Below, piece by piece: positions 10,501 through 22,672 of a stretch of DNA of 64,000 nucleotides. Position numbers and translations under genes: made by a program. The notes beneath the pieces were generated by a model that made no database searches, had not been told where the DNA came from, and saw only the letters and a program-made list of their open reading frames with translations. This DNA is from Stachybotrys elegans. Lineage: Eukaryota; Ascomycota; Sordariomycetes; Hypocreales; Stachybotryaceae. The stretch is taken from positions 3,224,001 through 3,288,000 of the forward strand of contig JAGPNK010000001.1 of the NCBI GenBank assembly GCA_020746835.1, given 5' to 3'. Numbering within the stretch: position 1 is the stretch's first letter; the number at the start of each line of letters is the position of its first letter.

Positions 10501-12552
10501 ATGCCCGGTACTACGCCCATGGCCAAGCCACTCTCCGGCCCGTCGTCGAGTGCGACTCCAATCAAGTCCATCCTCAAGCCCATGTCGGTTCTAGGCAGGA
10601 GAAAGCTGGCAGACGACGGCGACATGTCCGAAATTACCGAGAGCCCCAACAAGCGACGCAAGGTCCTCTTCGACGAAATACGGAACGTGACCTATGAGGT
10701 CCGTGGCAGATCAATGGATCACGTCAAGCTTGAAGTCAAAACGGCTCTGGAGGAGCACCTACGGGGCAACGACATACATTACGATACCATCAAGGAACTC
10801 TTCTCCAAAGACAAGAAGCGGTATCTGCCCCCCGTTGTGGGCGAAGAGGACGATGCCGCCAAGCCCCACGAACTGCAGGCCTATGTAATGGCACTCACTG
10901 GGTGCATTCCTGTTCTGAAGGATAAGGCATGCAATGGGCTGGTTCGGGCCGTTCTGCAGTGCTCCTGGCTTGGGCGCGATGATGCCTTCGTCAAGGTCTA
11001 CACGCACTTCCTTGCTGCCCTCGTCAGCGCGCAGGGATCCTACCTCATGACTGTCCTATCTATGCTGGTCGACAAGTTCCACGACAGCCGGAGCTCCTCA
11101 TGGACGGTACCCGATTATCCCGAGGTTCCGCGCGAAGCCATGCGCGACAGACTGCATTCTTCTCTCCGACACATCCTCCAGATGTTTCCCGCTGCCAAGT
11201 CCGTGCTGGAGAACCTTCTCAACAGCAAGTTTCCATTCCCCGACGAATCGATGCGCGTCCACATGGCATATATACATAACCTGCTCCGAGTCAAGGAGTA
11301 TGTGCCGGAGCTGCACGAAGAGGTGCTGGACTTGATTCTTAGCCGAGTCGTTAAGATTGATTCGCAAATGCAACTCGACCTGGAGGATCTCGATGACGAT
11401 GTGTCGGCAGCCGTCATGTACGCCCTGAGCGAGCCTCAAACCGAGTCCGCCGACTGGGAGGGCGACGGAGACGATAGCGACACGGAGTCGGTGGACACGC
11501 AGGACCCAGACTTTGACGACGACGCCATAAGGGTGAAGACGGTCAAGGAGAGCGTGGAGAAGATGGACGCAGTACTCGATACCCTTTTCGAGTTTTACAC
11601 ACCCTACTTTGCCAACCCGGGATCAGACAAGGCATTCGATGCGTTTACGACAATTCTCCGTGAATTCGATCATATCGTTCTCCCGACGTACAAGTCGAGG
11701 CATACCCAATTCCTCATCTTCCACTTCGCACAGCAGCACGAACGACTTACGGATGCGTTCTGCGGCCAGCTGATTGCGACGGCCTTTCAGAGCAACACGC
11801 CCAATGTCCTCAAGCAAGCAGCGGCGGCATACCTGGCAAGTTTTGTGGCCCGAGGCGCTCACGTTCCGAGGAGTCTTGTGCGGACCATTTTTATGCTCCT
11901 CATCCACCACCTCGACCAGTATCGGGAAAAGTACGAGCCCTCGTGCCGAGGCCCCGACCTGAAGCGCTTCCACCCGTACTACAGTCTCCTGCAGGCCACC
12001 TTGTACATATTCTGCTTCCGATGGCAGGACCTTGTCGTATCCGCACCCGACTGCGTGGACCCTGAGGACGCTGCATCCTTCATCGGGCAAGACTTGGAGT
12101 GGCTTGGGTCATGCAGAAGAGATCTCTCGCTCCATGTGTTTGGCAAGCTGAACCCACTCAAGGTTTGCGCACCAGTCATTGTTGAGGAGTTTGCACGGCT
12201 CGCGCATCGCCTCAACTTCCTATACGTGTACCCGCTGGTGGAGAGCAACAAGCGAGTGCGGCTGACGCAGTACCTGTCGTCTACATACGCGACAGGTGGC
12301 GCGCTGCGAGATGCCGGGTTCGAGTCGCAGGAAGAGAGCTATCATCAGCTGGACCCATACTTCCCGTTCGACCCGTATCAGCTGCCTACTAGTAAGCGAT
12401 GGCTGGTAGGCGACTATGTCCAATGGAAGGCGGTGCCAGGCCTGAATGCGGACGAAGACTCGGACAGCGACGACAGCGAGCTTGACGACGAGGGCGACGA
12501 GGAGATTGAGGAGGGCACTGCGACGGATAGCGAAGGGGATGATTACGAATAA
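10501..12552 (+). CDS. RRN3: RNA polymerase I transcription initiation factor Rrn3
   Basis: A single uninterrupted frame of 683 residues. Rrn3 bridges RNA polymerase I (via Rpa43) to core factor at rDNA promoters in the nucleolus. Recognisable features are a basic N-terminus with a KRRKVLFDE nuclear-type patch (about residues 50-60), a HEAT-repeat body including CNGLVRAVLQCSWLGRDDAF and YLMTVLSMLVDKF, an acidic loop rich in Asp/Glu around 293-345, and the conserved FAQQHERLTDAFCGQLI / AAAYLASFVARGAHVP and RFHPYYSLLQATLYIFCFRW segments. The C-terminus (about 649-683) is strongly acidic. Length and order fit the fungal family. The absence of introns contrasts with most neighbours. Confidence 0.95.
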   Translation: MPGTTPMAKPLSGPSSSATPIKSILKPMSVLGRRKLADDGDMSEITESPNKRRKVLFDEIRNVTYEVRGRSMDHVKLEVKTALEEHLRGNDIHYDTIKELFSKDKKRYLPPVVGEEDDAAKPHELQAYVMALTGCIPVLKDKACNGLVRAVLQCSWLGRDDAFVKVYTHFLAALVSAQGSYLMTVLSMLVDKFHDSRSSSWTVPDYPEVPREAMRDRLHSSLRHILQMFPAAKSVLENLLNSKFPFPDESMRVHMAYIHNLLRVKEYVPELHEEVLDLILSRVVKIDSQMQLDLEDLDDDVSAAVMYALSEPQTESADWEGDGDDSDTESVDTQDPDFDDDAIRVKTVKESVEKMDAVLDTLFEFYTPYFANPGSDKAFDAFTTILREFDHIVLPTYKSRHTQFLIFHFAQQHERLTDAFCGQLIATAFQSNTPNVLKQAAAAYLASFVARGAHVPRSLVRTIFMLLIHHLDQYREKYEPSCRGPDLKRFHPYYSLLQATLYIFCFRWQDLVVSAPDCVDPEDAASFIGQDLEWLGSCRRDLSLHVFGKLNPLKVCAPVIVEEFARLAHRLNFLYVYPLVESNKRVRLTQYLSSTYATGGALRDAGFESQEESYHQLDPYFPFDPYQLPTSKRWLVGDYVQWKAVPGLNADEDSDSDDSELDDEGDEEIEEGTATDSEGDDYE

Positions 12553-13704
12553 TGGGCAATCGTTTCTCGCCCCGAGACCCGAGGAAATGCGAGGCGTCTC
12601 TTGTTTGTTTGTTTGTTTCAGCTCATGTCGACACATGTATTTCGAGCGCGGCGTTGGATTGGTAAAAAGTGAACTCGACGGCAGCGTCTACTTAGCAATG
12701 GAATTAACACGATTGAATCTTTCAGCTACAAGAGCGTAAGCCGTGCATGGGAACGAGCTGGGATCGCGCTGCAAGCCTACATGGGATAGTATCAAGCTAA
12801 GGTATTTGGAATACTTAGATTAGCGATGGAGAGGGGGAGGGGTCTGTGGCCTCGACAGGGGATATTAGTCCTGCTTTCTTGCCCAAAGACAGTAGCTGCT
12901 ATGGATGGATCTGCCTCGTCCTTTGTTGTGTACTCACTCTATTGGGCCTGTTGATGTTGGTGGCTTGGAAGTGAAGCCCGGCAAACAAACCGGGTATTGG
13001 CGATGGGGATAAGCAAATGAGTCAGCATTGGAGAAGGAAGGTTTGCAAGGCAGTAATACCAAGCCAGGAAGGCATGCCATGCACCGCCAGAACCTGCCCA
13101 TGTACCGGCTTTGTACCTGGTAGCTACAGAGCAGGTGCCTTGGTGAAGCAACGGGAACTTAACCCGGCGGATAATAAGCCGACGTCAGCAACAAAGCATC
13201 CATCTCATCGCCTTCTAGTTCTTTCATTGTTACAACGCTTTCTTTCCTTCAACTAGAGAGCCAAGACTGCTCGCCCCTCTCAGCATTGCCCGGCTGTCAG
13301 CATCCTGCCTCTCTGCAACCAGCTCAACTGGGAAAGCGGGCAGAGAAGAGGCCGCACTAAGCCTCAATCCTTTTTCTTCTTCACGGCGGAATAAGGACGC
13401 CCGGGACGAGTGGGGGTTCTCGTCTCACACATTCAGCCATTCAACGATAATTGAAGCCGCCTCGAGGACAGTCAGCATGGGAATGTGAAGCCACGGGCAC
13501 AAGCGCAGAGTGGTCCGGGATCGATCAGCACATTGACGATAAACTTGAAACCCAGCCAGTCCACACCGGGTAGATTTCATCTCTTCCTTGGAGGGGATCA
13601 GACGGACAGGCCACATACCTACCGAAGCGAGCGGGCGGGTGGGATTATCTTGGATCTTGGGCAGCGAGATTGCCGCGGCAAACGCTTCCAGCAGTCCACC
13701 AACC
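12553..13704. other. Intergenic region between RRN3 and the bZIP gene
   Basis: 1.15 kb with no supported gene. It has a short TTGT run just after RRN3 (about 12601-12618) and is otherwise mixed sequence leading to the bZIP leader. An open frame continues upstream of 13705 in the same phase, but the ATG at 13705 has the better context and starts the plausible protein. Confidence 0.5.
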
Positions 13705-15159
13705 ATGGAGGACGATAGCCGTCCTTCGTTCTCAACATTTTGGAAAAGAGTCAAAGAGAAGACGAAAGAGAAGCAGGTGGAGTTTATCGGGCACTCCAAA
13801 AACAGCCCGCAGGACGACAGCTCCTGTGAGTTTCCTCGTCGTTTTTTTTTCTCCCTTCCATCCTTTCCTGGGAGATGTTTCTCCGATGCACTCTTGGCAT
13901 CAGGAGATTTACCTTTTGCTGATGGAAGGGCGTCTCTTACAAGTGAAACATGAGGGACTTCCTTCCTCTCACATTTGACATGGCAGAGCCGACTCTTGTC
14001 CAAAAAAAAAGGATGCATATACTAATCCATCCCTAGCTCCCCACGGCTGCGAGCAGAGCAAAGCTCAAGATGCTTCCGACAAGGCGCAGCAGCGCCGGGC
14101 TCAGGTCCGCAGAGCCCAAAAGCAACATCGTCAGCGAAAAGCAGAGTACATCCTGAAACTCGAGAGGGACGTTGAGCACTATCGCGAGGCCATAGTGCAG
14201 ATCAGAGCACAGTCCCAGACGCTATACCAAGAGAACCACGCCATCAAGCAAATCCTGGATGGTGTGATGCTTGGACAGCAGCCTATTGCCTCTGTTTCCT
14301 CACAACCAGAGCCCGAGCCTATTGCACTGCCTTTAGATGTGGATGTATTGTCGACACAAATGCAGACCCAGAATCTGGATGGCTTAACGGATCTGTCCAC
14401 CGCAGATCCGCAGTCTGATCTTTTCGGAAACATTAATTTTGATATCAACGACTTCAGCACTGTGTCACTGGGCATAGACGAGGCTCTGGGGACTCCCTGT
14501 TTCACCATCACCAGCCCATCATGGTCAACAGCCCCGAGTACGACTAGCCCGTCTGATAGCGGGCTCGAGCACAGCGTCACACCGGAGCAGGAGCAGATGG
14601 CCATCAACTTCATTCTTGCGTATGATACACTCCGAAACAACTCTGGCGTCCTTGCTAACCGAGCCCCAATAGGCTGGAACACGTCTGCTGGGATCACTTT
14701 AATGAAGATCACATAATCGCCCACGATGAGCAGCTTGAAGGTGTGGCAGGGCACACGCTTATGGCCTCCGCATACTGCATGAATAACGCACCCCTTGATA
14801 CTTACACCGAAGCGCGCCTCGACTGCCACAATAATTCCAAATCGCCCAACCTGCAGTGGCAGAACCAAGGCGTGTCGCTCAGCACTCTGCACGGCTTGGC
14901 TGATTCACTCAACCCGAGCGACGACATGGAGCTTACGCCTGTGCAAGCTTGGTTCGAGATTGCCAGCCGGTATCCCCCTAATGTCATATACAACCCGACA
15001 GTCTTGAACACTCTCAAGCAGGAGTTTGACGGGCTAGTAAAGTGCGTCTACTACGGCGCCGTCATTGACCGTTTCGACTTTGAGGCGGTTTTGTACAAAG
15101 TGCTTGGACAGGACCCCAATACCCAGTCTTTGGAACAAACGCCGCTGGCGTTGGAATGA
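13705..15159 (+). CDS. bZIP transcription factor with non-canonical basic region
   Basis: Exons 13705-13825, 14037-14619 and 14673-15159 join to 396 residues. The basic region and zipper lie at about residues 58-110: RRAQVRRAQKQHRQRKAEYI, then LKLERDVEHYREAIVQIRAQ. Aligned to Yap-type bZIPs (xAQNRxAQRxFRxRK), the normally invariant Asn is Val64. After a Gln/Ser/Pro-rich middle comes a C-terminal block beginning ALEHVCWDHF that is typical of this fungal bZIP class. Intron 2 (14620-14672) has a gtatga donor, a CTAAC branch and an aatag acceptor; it alone connects the two C-terminal reading frames. The product should be a nuclear regulator; targets are unknown. The start follows AACC at 13705. 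Confidence 0.85.
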
Positions 15160-16047
15160 TGCAAGTAAATATTATTCAATTTATAATACAACCCATGTTG
15201 GCCGACCTCTTCATCCTTGTGGCCGATTTCAGAGAATCGGAAAGCATCTTGAGCTACGTGACGGTGACGATGACGGCGATGGGTACCAATCGTAAACCCT
15301 GAGTATCGGCCATTGGTCTTACCATGGATTTCAGGGTCTTACATGCCCTTGGCACGCAAAGTTTCAATAAGCGTCCTTCTTTGCTTCGTATCATGTGGTT
15401 AATACTACGTAAACATGAACAAATCATCCAGCGGGGATCAGGGCTTGAAAGCATGATTATAGGATTCGTTTCTGCCAAATGGACAAAGTCATAGGATCAG
15501 CGGAATTAGGAAATAGTTCACGTTGAGGCGATAGTGAGGTCGGAACGTCACGGTATATCATTTGTATAAGGTTCCATTAATACAACGATGAAGAGGGGTA
15601 TTGGTCTGAGGTAGAGGAAGTAGTAATAACCAGGGCTGTAGAGCCAATATACTAGGAGTAGTGCCTCGGTAACTAAAGCAGCAAGAATCAGCAGGGGAAA
15701 ATAATAACGAGGCTATCGTCAAGCTGCCCTTACGTACAGGATAGTAGCCAGCTGGTCGAGCCATGAGGGCTAGAGCCGAGGCTGGTGGTAGCTGTGGCTT
15801 AGAGCCATATTCGAAACCTTTGGCGGCTATATGAGGCGTTGGGATACCGAGTTGGCTTTGGAGGACCGAGGGATAGGGGTAAGGGGGCGAGAAAGCCGTC
15901 CTCCATCTCCTCATGTCGGTCCCTCTGCCAAAACAAGATTGTTTGCCTCCGAATTGTCATCAAGGGGGGACAAGCTCGGCCAACGGCATTCTAGGTCGCA
16001 TAAACGGAGCAGCAACCATCGGCGGGGAGAGCAGCGTCAACGCGCAT
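15160..16047. other. Convergent intergenic region after the bZIP gene
   Basis: About 890 bp between convergent 3' ends. It is locally A/T-richer than the flanking coding DNA, and I see no supported gene. Confidence 0.5.
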
Positions 16048-16464
16048 TCAAGTCTTCTTGGCCTGGCCGGGGACGGTGAACAGCGCCGCGTCGTTGGCAA
16101 TGGCCTGGGGCTTGCGCGGAGTCGAAGAGGCCACGTCCTCGCCCTCGGCCCTGCGCTTCAGGTCATGGTAGAAGTCCGCCGTCTTCTGGTCGTGGGCCGA
16201 AGAAAGCGACCCGGCCGAGGAGGGGGCGGCGGCGACCTTGTGCGCGTCGCGGAGATGCTTCTTGAGCGCGCCGAGCGAGGACCACCTGTGGCTGTCCGTG
16301 CAGATCCGGCCCGTCTCCGCGGAATGGAAGCGGCAAAAGACTTCGCCGGCGACCATGACAACGCGGCCCAGTCCGTCGATCTCGTAGTTGGGCAGGCCGG
16401 CTGGGCGTTCCGACGTGGCGTTATACCAAAGGAACGCTGGAGTTGAACGATAGACTGATGGCAT
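16048..16464 (-). CDS. Small C2H2-like zinc-finger protein, unknown function
   Basis: 138 residues, no intron needed. The start MPSVYRSTPAF at 16464 is preferred to an in-frame ATG 24 codons upstream, whose extra residues are Phe/Leu-rich and look like untranslated leader. Residues 44-75 contain C44, C55, W61, L67, H70 and H75, i.e. C-x10-C-x5-W-x5-L-x2-H-x4-H. This resembles a C2H2 finger with unusually wide Cys spacing. The rest is Ala/Ser-rich with a basic DLKRRAEGEDV segment. It lies 292 bp downstream of DOP1 on the same strand. I do not recognise a named family; it could be a DNA-binding or adaptor protein. Confidence 0.6.
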   Translation of the reverse strand: MPSVYRSTPAFLWYNATSERPAGLPNYEIDGLGRVVMVAGEVFCRFHSAETGRICTDSHRWSSLGALKKHLRDAHKVAAAPSSAGSLSSAHDQKTADFYHDLKRRAEGEDVASSTPRKPQAIANDAALFTVPGQAKKT

Positions 16465-16756
16465 GGCGAGGAGATGTTTCCGAAAGGGTGACAAAAAAGA
16501 AAATGGGAAAGCAAACAGCGGGAAAACACTCAACACGTGTGTTTATACCATTAATATATACCTTAGCATGTAGATGTGAATGATGCCATCGGACAGGCAG
16601 CTTTGGTTACCCTACACTAGTACCCCAGCCATGCCGGGGAGTTGTGGGTGATGTGGTGGTGAAATAGGTACCTGTAAATGCTTCTTGCTTCCTATTTTGC
16701 ACATTCATGAGGAGGGACGTAGAATGGAACACCTCTCTATATGCATTATCCTTCCC

Positions 16757-19700
16757 TCATAGCGCCTTGACAATACTGCGCTCATCAAATACATCCTTGA
16801 GCAACCCTTCCATACACAGATCCCAGTCCAGCGGCCCCATGGCGTATGTAGATTCAAAAGCAAATATGCTCAGCTGGCCGAAGAAGGGCCGCAGCACCTT
16901 GGCCACCAGCTCGTCCTTGTTGTCGAGGGCCACATTGTCGTCGTCGATGCCTCCGGTGCCTAGGAGCGGCCGCCTCTGGGAGCCGCTGGCTACAAGGTGC
17001 GCTACAGTCTCAGAGGCCTGCGGCACAATGTGCGAGGCAACGTTTCCAATCTCGTCGGACAACTCGTCGACGAGGGCGACGGGCTGGAAGGAGGAAGAGC
17101 GGTAGATGGCGTCGATGGTGTCGGTGATGAAGAGCCACTCGTGCAGCTGGAAGTCGTCGGGGGCGATGCATATTAGCAGGTCGAGGAGCTTGCAGGCTTG
17201 CAGGACACCTCCGTTGGTATATATCTCTGAAGGAGCACTGTTGTCCGGCGCCACGACCGAGGAGATGGCCGCGCTCATCTCGGCGTTGATGATGGGCCAG
17301 AGGGGGGCGAGGTGGAGAGGACTCGTCTTGAGTGCCAGCGCGCGAACCACCATATACACATCCGCGCGCGTCGTCGAGGATGGCGACGAGGTCGACGTGG
17401 CGCCTAGAAGCTCCACCAGCTTGTCAAGAATCATGGGCAGCTCGCCGACGAATGTGTCCTCAGCCGAGGCCAGGAGGAGCGTCGCGATGCGGCGTAAATT
17501 AAGCTGAGTCTTGCGATCGGCCTCTAGTCGCGCTGACGTTGCGCCGACGCCAAAGACGATGCCGGCTGTGGTTGGCGGGTTTATGCGGCCAACTATTTCG
17601 GCCATCTTCTCCTTATCGGCGAGAGTCCACTGCCTCAGCAGCGGGAGCCAGTCGTCCTTGACCAGCGGCAGGGACATGCCGAAGAATCTTGCATCGTTGA
17701 AAGCTTCGCCAATGTCCTTCTTCCACGTCTTCTGGTTGTTCTGCAGCCTCGACAGCTCGTGCAAAAGCGTCATTGTGTTTCGGGTTACAGTATCGGGGAA
17801 CGACTTGGAACGGAACGTCGGCCCAATAACATTGATGGATATGGTGTTGGCGGCAGAGAGGACTCGATCAGGCTCGAGCAAGATCTTGGGCAGGTTTGGG
17901 GCGACAGATGCCAGTTTGGCAACCACATCATCCGCGCCGTCACCAGCAGAAACAGCTGTAGGCCGTCGGCTAAATTCGCTCTTACTGAACTTCTCCGATG
18001 GGCCATTCAGCCCCGATGGCTCCGTAAAGGTCATTGGGCGTGTAGTGAACAAGGCCGCCAGCAGGCGCATAAAGATGTCCTAGGAAGCAATTAGCCGTCA
18101 TTCCAACTTTACGAACATCGAGGTTAACTTACTCCCAACTCTCTTCGCATCCTACGCTGCTCCCCAAAGTTGGTGTTGTCCACCTTCTCGCCAAAGATGG
18201 CGGCAAACTCCAGTAGACTGGGAAGAGTCTGTCTGTGTGGAAACGGGTTGCTCAGCAGGTCTCGCAAAAAGGTCATGCAGTCTTGCCAGATCTCATCCAT
18301 GGCATCGTCATCGAGTGACCGTGAGTACTCGACCAAGAACAAGACAAGGTCAAAGTCCTGCAATGATATCGTCATCGTCGACTTTCTCGACGGGTCCAAA
18401 GCGCCGGGGTTTGCTCGACTGTATATGGCATTGAAAAGAGCGGGCACCGTGTGTCTTGGGCGCGATGCGTCCAGGGAGGAGAGAAACTTGAATATGTTGG
18501 ATCTCTCAGTCGCACTGGTAGAGCTCCTCCAAGCGTCGATGATGGTCTCGAGACACTCGAGATTTTCTGCCGTAAAGAGATGCTCAAGGAGCCGCCTGGC
18601 ACGATTTCTCATCCGCAGTGAAGTATAGTTGAATGAAGATGCAGAGGTAGGATCTAGTTTGGTCGACTCCTCACCCTGACCCCACAACCAAATCCTGAAG
18701 CAAATGCGCACGGCATCTTGGAATGCAAGATGCACTGTGAGACGGTCATTAGCTGTAGCACTGCGTGAGTGTGGCGCGTCAGATTGGAACACGCCAGACA
18801 CCATGCTGCCGAACAAAGACTGTGGCTGATCCGGTCCCTTGACAGCCAGCGCCTGCTCCTCTGCCTCCAGAAGCTGGTCGTGTGCTCGGGCTAATACCAG
18901 TTCTAAGCCGTTCAGGAGGTATATTAAAGTAGACTCAGGGGCAGCGGATCCGGGGCCTGTGGTCGACGATTTGTTCTGGAATGTGCTTCGCAGGTTGGCA
19001 AAGGTTATGCCAACCTGCTTACAGAGAGTCTCGACGAGGGGAATGACAACCTGGAAGATCGATTCGGTATAGAATGGTAAGCATTTCGCAAAGAATGCTA
19101 TCCAGTTGTCGAGCACCGGCTGGCTGTTCGGAGAGCTCAGTCCAGACTGCAGACACTTGAGCAGCTGGGCCGGAGGCGCCATCGGCAGTCGAGCTTCATT
19201 CATAGTCAAAGATGTTCTACTGGTACGTCTGGGCTCGGATGCGCCCGTCTTCTTCTCCGTAAGCGGTGGAGCAGGCAATGGAGCCCCTGTTGAGTCTCGA
19301 AGCTTGAGGCTATCATAGACGACGTCGAGAAGGAGGACCTGAACGTATGGGTCTGAACTCTGAATGGAGACGGCGAGGCGGTCTATGAGAAGATCCTCAG
19401 GATGAAGTTCGCTCAATGACGCCGCGTATTGGCCTCCCAAGAATTGATGCAATATCATCAATGCGTAGCGATGGAGTTGAGAGGCTCGATCTACAAGATC
19501 ATTGCTTGCTTGGCTGGGGATGTCGCCCCTGATGCATCGCATACATATTCTGACGAAAAACTCCTGCAGCGTCATCTCGTCGTCTTCTCCACCGGCTGCA
19601 AAGGTCAGCTTTGTTCAACTGCGTCGGTGATGAAACCTACAGCCGATTTGCATCTCATTGCCATTCATAAAGACATGCTTAGTTGCCAAGACACTCCACG

Positions 19701-22672
19701 AGACGTCCCCTGATGCACGAAGAACGTAATTCAACGTGCGGAGGTAGTAAAGGCAGAGATCTAGATCGTCCTGCTCGGAAAATGTGAATTGATCTAGAAT
19801 TTTGTGATCACTATGCAAGAATACAGATAAGAAAGAGATCTGAGAAAGCTTGCACACAAAGACAAGAAATAGCCTGCGGAAATATTAGCTACCGAGCTGG
19901 AAACATCCACGACTCGCACCCACCTGTCTATGCCTATCATTGTATTCAGCCAAGACTTGACACTCATGTGCAAGCGTGTTCTGTCATCGACCAGTGCGTC
20001 GAGTATGATGAACAATGGCTGGGTCAGCATGACCTGGAAATTATCGGTACCCGACAGCCTCGATGCGAATCGATGGTCATGGAGAGGAGTCTTTGGGCCG
20101 CGTCTCTCTGAAGGATTATCTTGAAGCGAGTGCGACCACAAGACGCTGAAGGTGCGTCCAATGTCATTGGAAGAAACAGGCCCAGCACTTTGGTCGCCCT
20201 CTTCCACCAGCACGCTGCCAATTGCAGCTTCAATATCCCGGTTGGACGGGGTGAGGGCTGTTTGAAGCTGCCACAGACAACGAACTGATTCGACATGATA
20301 TTTCGGCTCCGATGCAGAGAGAAACGCCCAAGCATGCCGCACGAATAACGGCACGAGAGATGTCAGCTCGTGGATCTCGGTTCTTTCTGCGTTATGTAGC
20401 TGCGTGGCCAGCTGAAGTATTGAGGAAAAGCAGGGAAATGACAGAGATCCCGACTGCTTAAGTTTCCAGTGTAGGAATTTCATAAGACGCGATACGTCCA
20501 AGTGATACTCTGTTGGGACCTTTTGAAGAACCGTGATCAATATCTTGATACGAATGCTCAAATCGCCAAAGGAACTCATTCCACTTCCTTGGTCTTCGCA
20601 CACAAAGTCCAGAGCGCGGAGAAGTAGAAGATGGCCAAAGACGAAGGGTCTGAATGGAGGTGGAGAGGCCTCGATGTTGCCCTGCTCATTCACATAGAAC
20701 GTTTGTATCTTCCTCAACACCTCAATGTTTGACAGTGCGAGCATTGCGTCAACATTGCCGTCAACCTGCTTGCCTGCCTGGTCAACCTGCGGAAAGGTGC
20801 GTTCGGGGATGAGGCCGAGAAGCGTAGCTGTGATTCCGAACACCTGTTCGGTTAGGCTCGTTTTTGATTCTGCTGAGAGGCTGCTTGAGAACTGGCGGTC
20901 TTTGGCATCCTGCAACATGGATAAAGCGGCCAGGCAGGAGAGAGGGGCATGAAGAGTTATCATTTCCTCTTCCCTCACGTTGAAGTTTGCTAAAATAAAG
21001 CTCACAAGGGAGAGCTTGTCGGCTCGTTCTGCGTATCCGAGCGGACTTGGTCCGATTGCCTGGGCTACGAGCCCCACGAGTTCGCCGTAGATAAGCCCGC
21101 TCTCAACGCCATCAAAGAAGACGCTCGCGCTGCGTAGAACCTCTGTGAACTCCTCCTTTGTCGACGCCTGGCTTTGGAACTTCCTCACGCTCTCGACTAC
21201 TGGAAGGAAGACTTCGGGGACAATGAGACCCCCTATCTCCCAGCGATCCATCAGCGACAGGCAAATTCTGTACGGTCTGGCTCTTTCAGAGGGTTTAAGC
21301 TTGTAGCTCGTCTGGATCATATCCAGCAAAGCCTTTGTGAGTGGCTGAAGACCATGTTCTTCAAAGTATGTTGTCCTTGATGCCAAATCGACTGGGTGAT
21401 GCTCGGAGGCGGCGGAAGGAGGTTCAGATGTGGTGTCGACCTCGGTGGGAGAAGGTTCAGGGCCCAGGAGCCAAGCCCAGAGGCGACGGTTGAGACTCAT
21501 ATCTCGTCTTGTTACCACGCCGGCAGCTGCTCTCAGCAGCAACTCGAGGTCGCCTGGCTTGACTCTGGATTGCAAGACCTCTGAGTTCAAGGGAAGATGG
21601 GTCACAAGCAGATCTAAGAACCCACGCTGGATAAGAAGCTGGTCGTCTGATAAGCCACTAGCAAAACAACGAACCAACAGTCCGGGCTCTGGTGAGGTGA
21701 TGAGTGCGGATATCTTCTTTGCAAGGCTGACGTCGGCGGCATCGCTTGTAGGGGTCTGGCTGGCTGTCTGCGCGGGGCTCAGTGCTGGGAGATAGCGCAC
21801 AAGATATGCCAAGGCGCCACCCCGACGGCTCTGGCTGGTGATGGAAGCCAGGAAGAAGCATTGCCAGAAATAATCATCGCCCGAAGAATGGTGCTCGGTA
21901 AGGGTTTCACTGCCCGCTGGTCGGATGGCTGATTTGAAGCCGGCTACCAAGCGAAGAGTTCGGTCAAAGTCGTCACTTGTCTCCTCCTCAAGACCGGGCA
22001 ACAGTGCCAATATTATAGATTTCATAGCGGGCCGCAACGACCGAGGATCGATTTTGAGAAAATGTTGCTCCAGAAGGTCGAGATAAGGCGAGCGCACCGT
22101 GAGGGAGGCAAAGGACAAGGTCGAGGCCAGCCCAGGCAAGTACAAGGGGAGATCCCGAGACAGGCCTTCTTGCCCTATGACTGTGAAGACGTAGTTGTAG
22201 ACCTCGAGGGCCTTCTGGTGGACACCGGAGGGCAGCGCGGGGTTGAGACATTGCGACAAGCGCTTGGCGACGACGCCCTTGGACGGTATATTCGTAACGG
22301 AGGGCGGCCGAGCTTGCAGGGCCTGTGAAGGTATTAAGATGACGCATTCCTTCGGTATTGGATACACGCGGTGGTGCGCACCTTGAGCAGTCTGTTGAGG
22401 AAGGATATGTAGTCGGCCCATTCCTCGAGGGCGGTCTCAAACTGGGAGAGGACCTTCTCGACGCCGGCAGCATATCGACGGGAAGCTTTGTCCTTTGTGG
22501 GAGTCTCCTCTATAGGCAGCATGAGTTAGCCAACTGTTGTCGCATAGCAAGACAGATGGTTGCGATGCGCACCCCCGGCCAATTGGTTCCTCCACTGCCT
22601 CGGAATGGGCGAATCTCGCCCGGAGCTCTCTGGAGAGACCGACCGGCGGCCGGATCCTGGATCGAGAGCCAT
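16757..22672 (-). CDS. DOP1: Dop1/Dopey protein, Golgi-endosome trafficking scaffold
   Basis: Six exons, 22672-22573, 22509-22382, 22322-19924, 19873-19641, 19595-18133 and 18079-16757, give 1881 residues, close to fungal Dop1 length. Dop1 is a peripheral membrane protein that works with the flippase partner Mon2 in endosome/Golgi transport and cell polarity. The N-terminal Dopey domain is clear: YAAGVEKVLSQFETALEEWA, DYISFLNRLLKALQ, VAKRLSQCLNPALPSGVHQK, and ALEVYNYVFTVIGQEGLSRD. The middle is helical-repeat-like, and the C-terminal part contains LHELSRLQNNQKTWKKDIGE. All five introns (about 50-63 nt) keep phase. The gene is divergent from MON1. Confidence 0.95.

Noticed and set aside
17106..18083. 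Two plus-strand frames of 133 and 190 codons
   Set aside because: Antisense shadows of the conserved DOP1 C-terminal exon.
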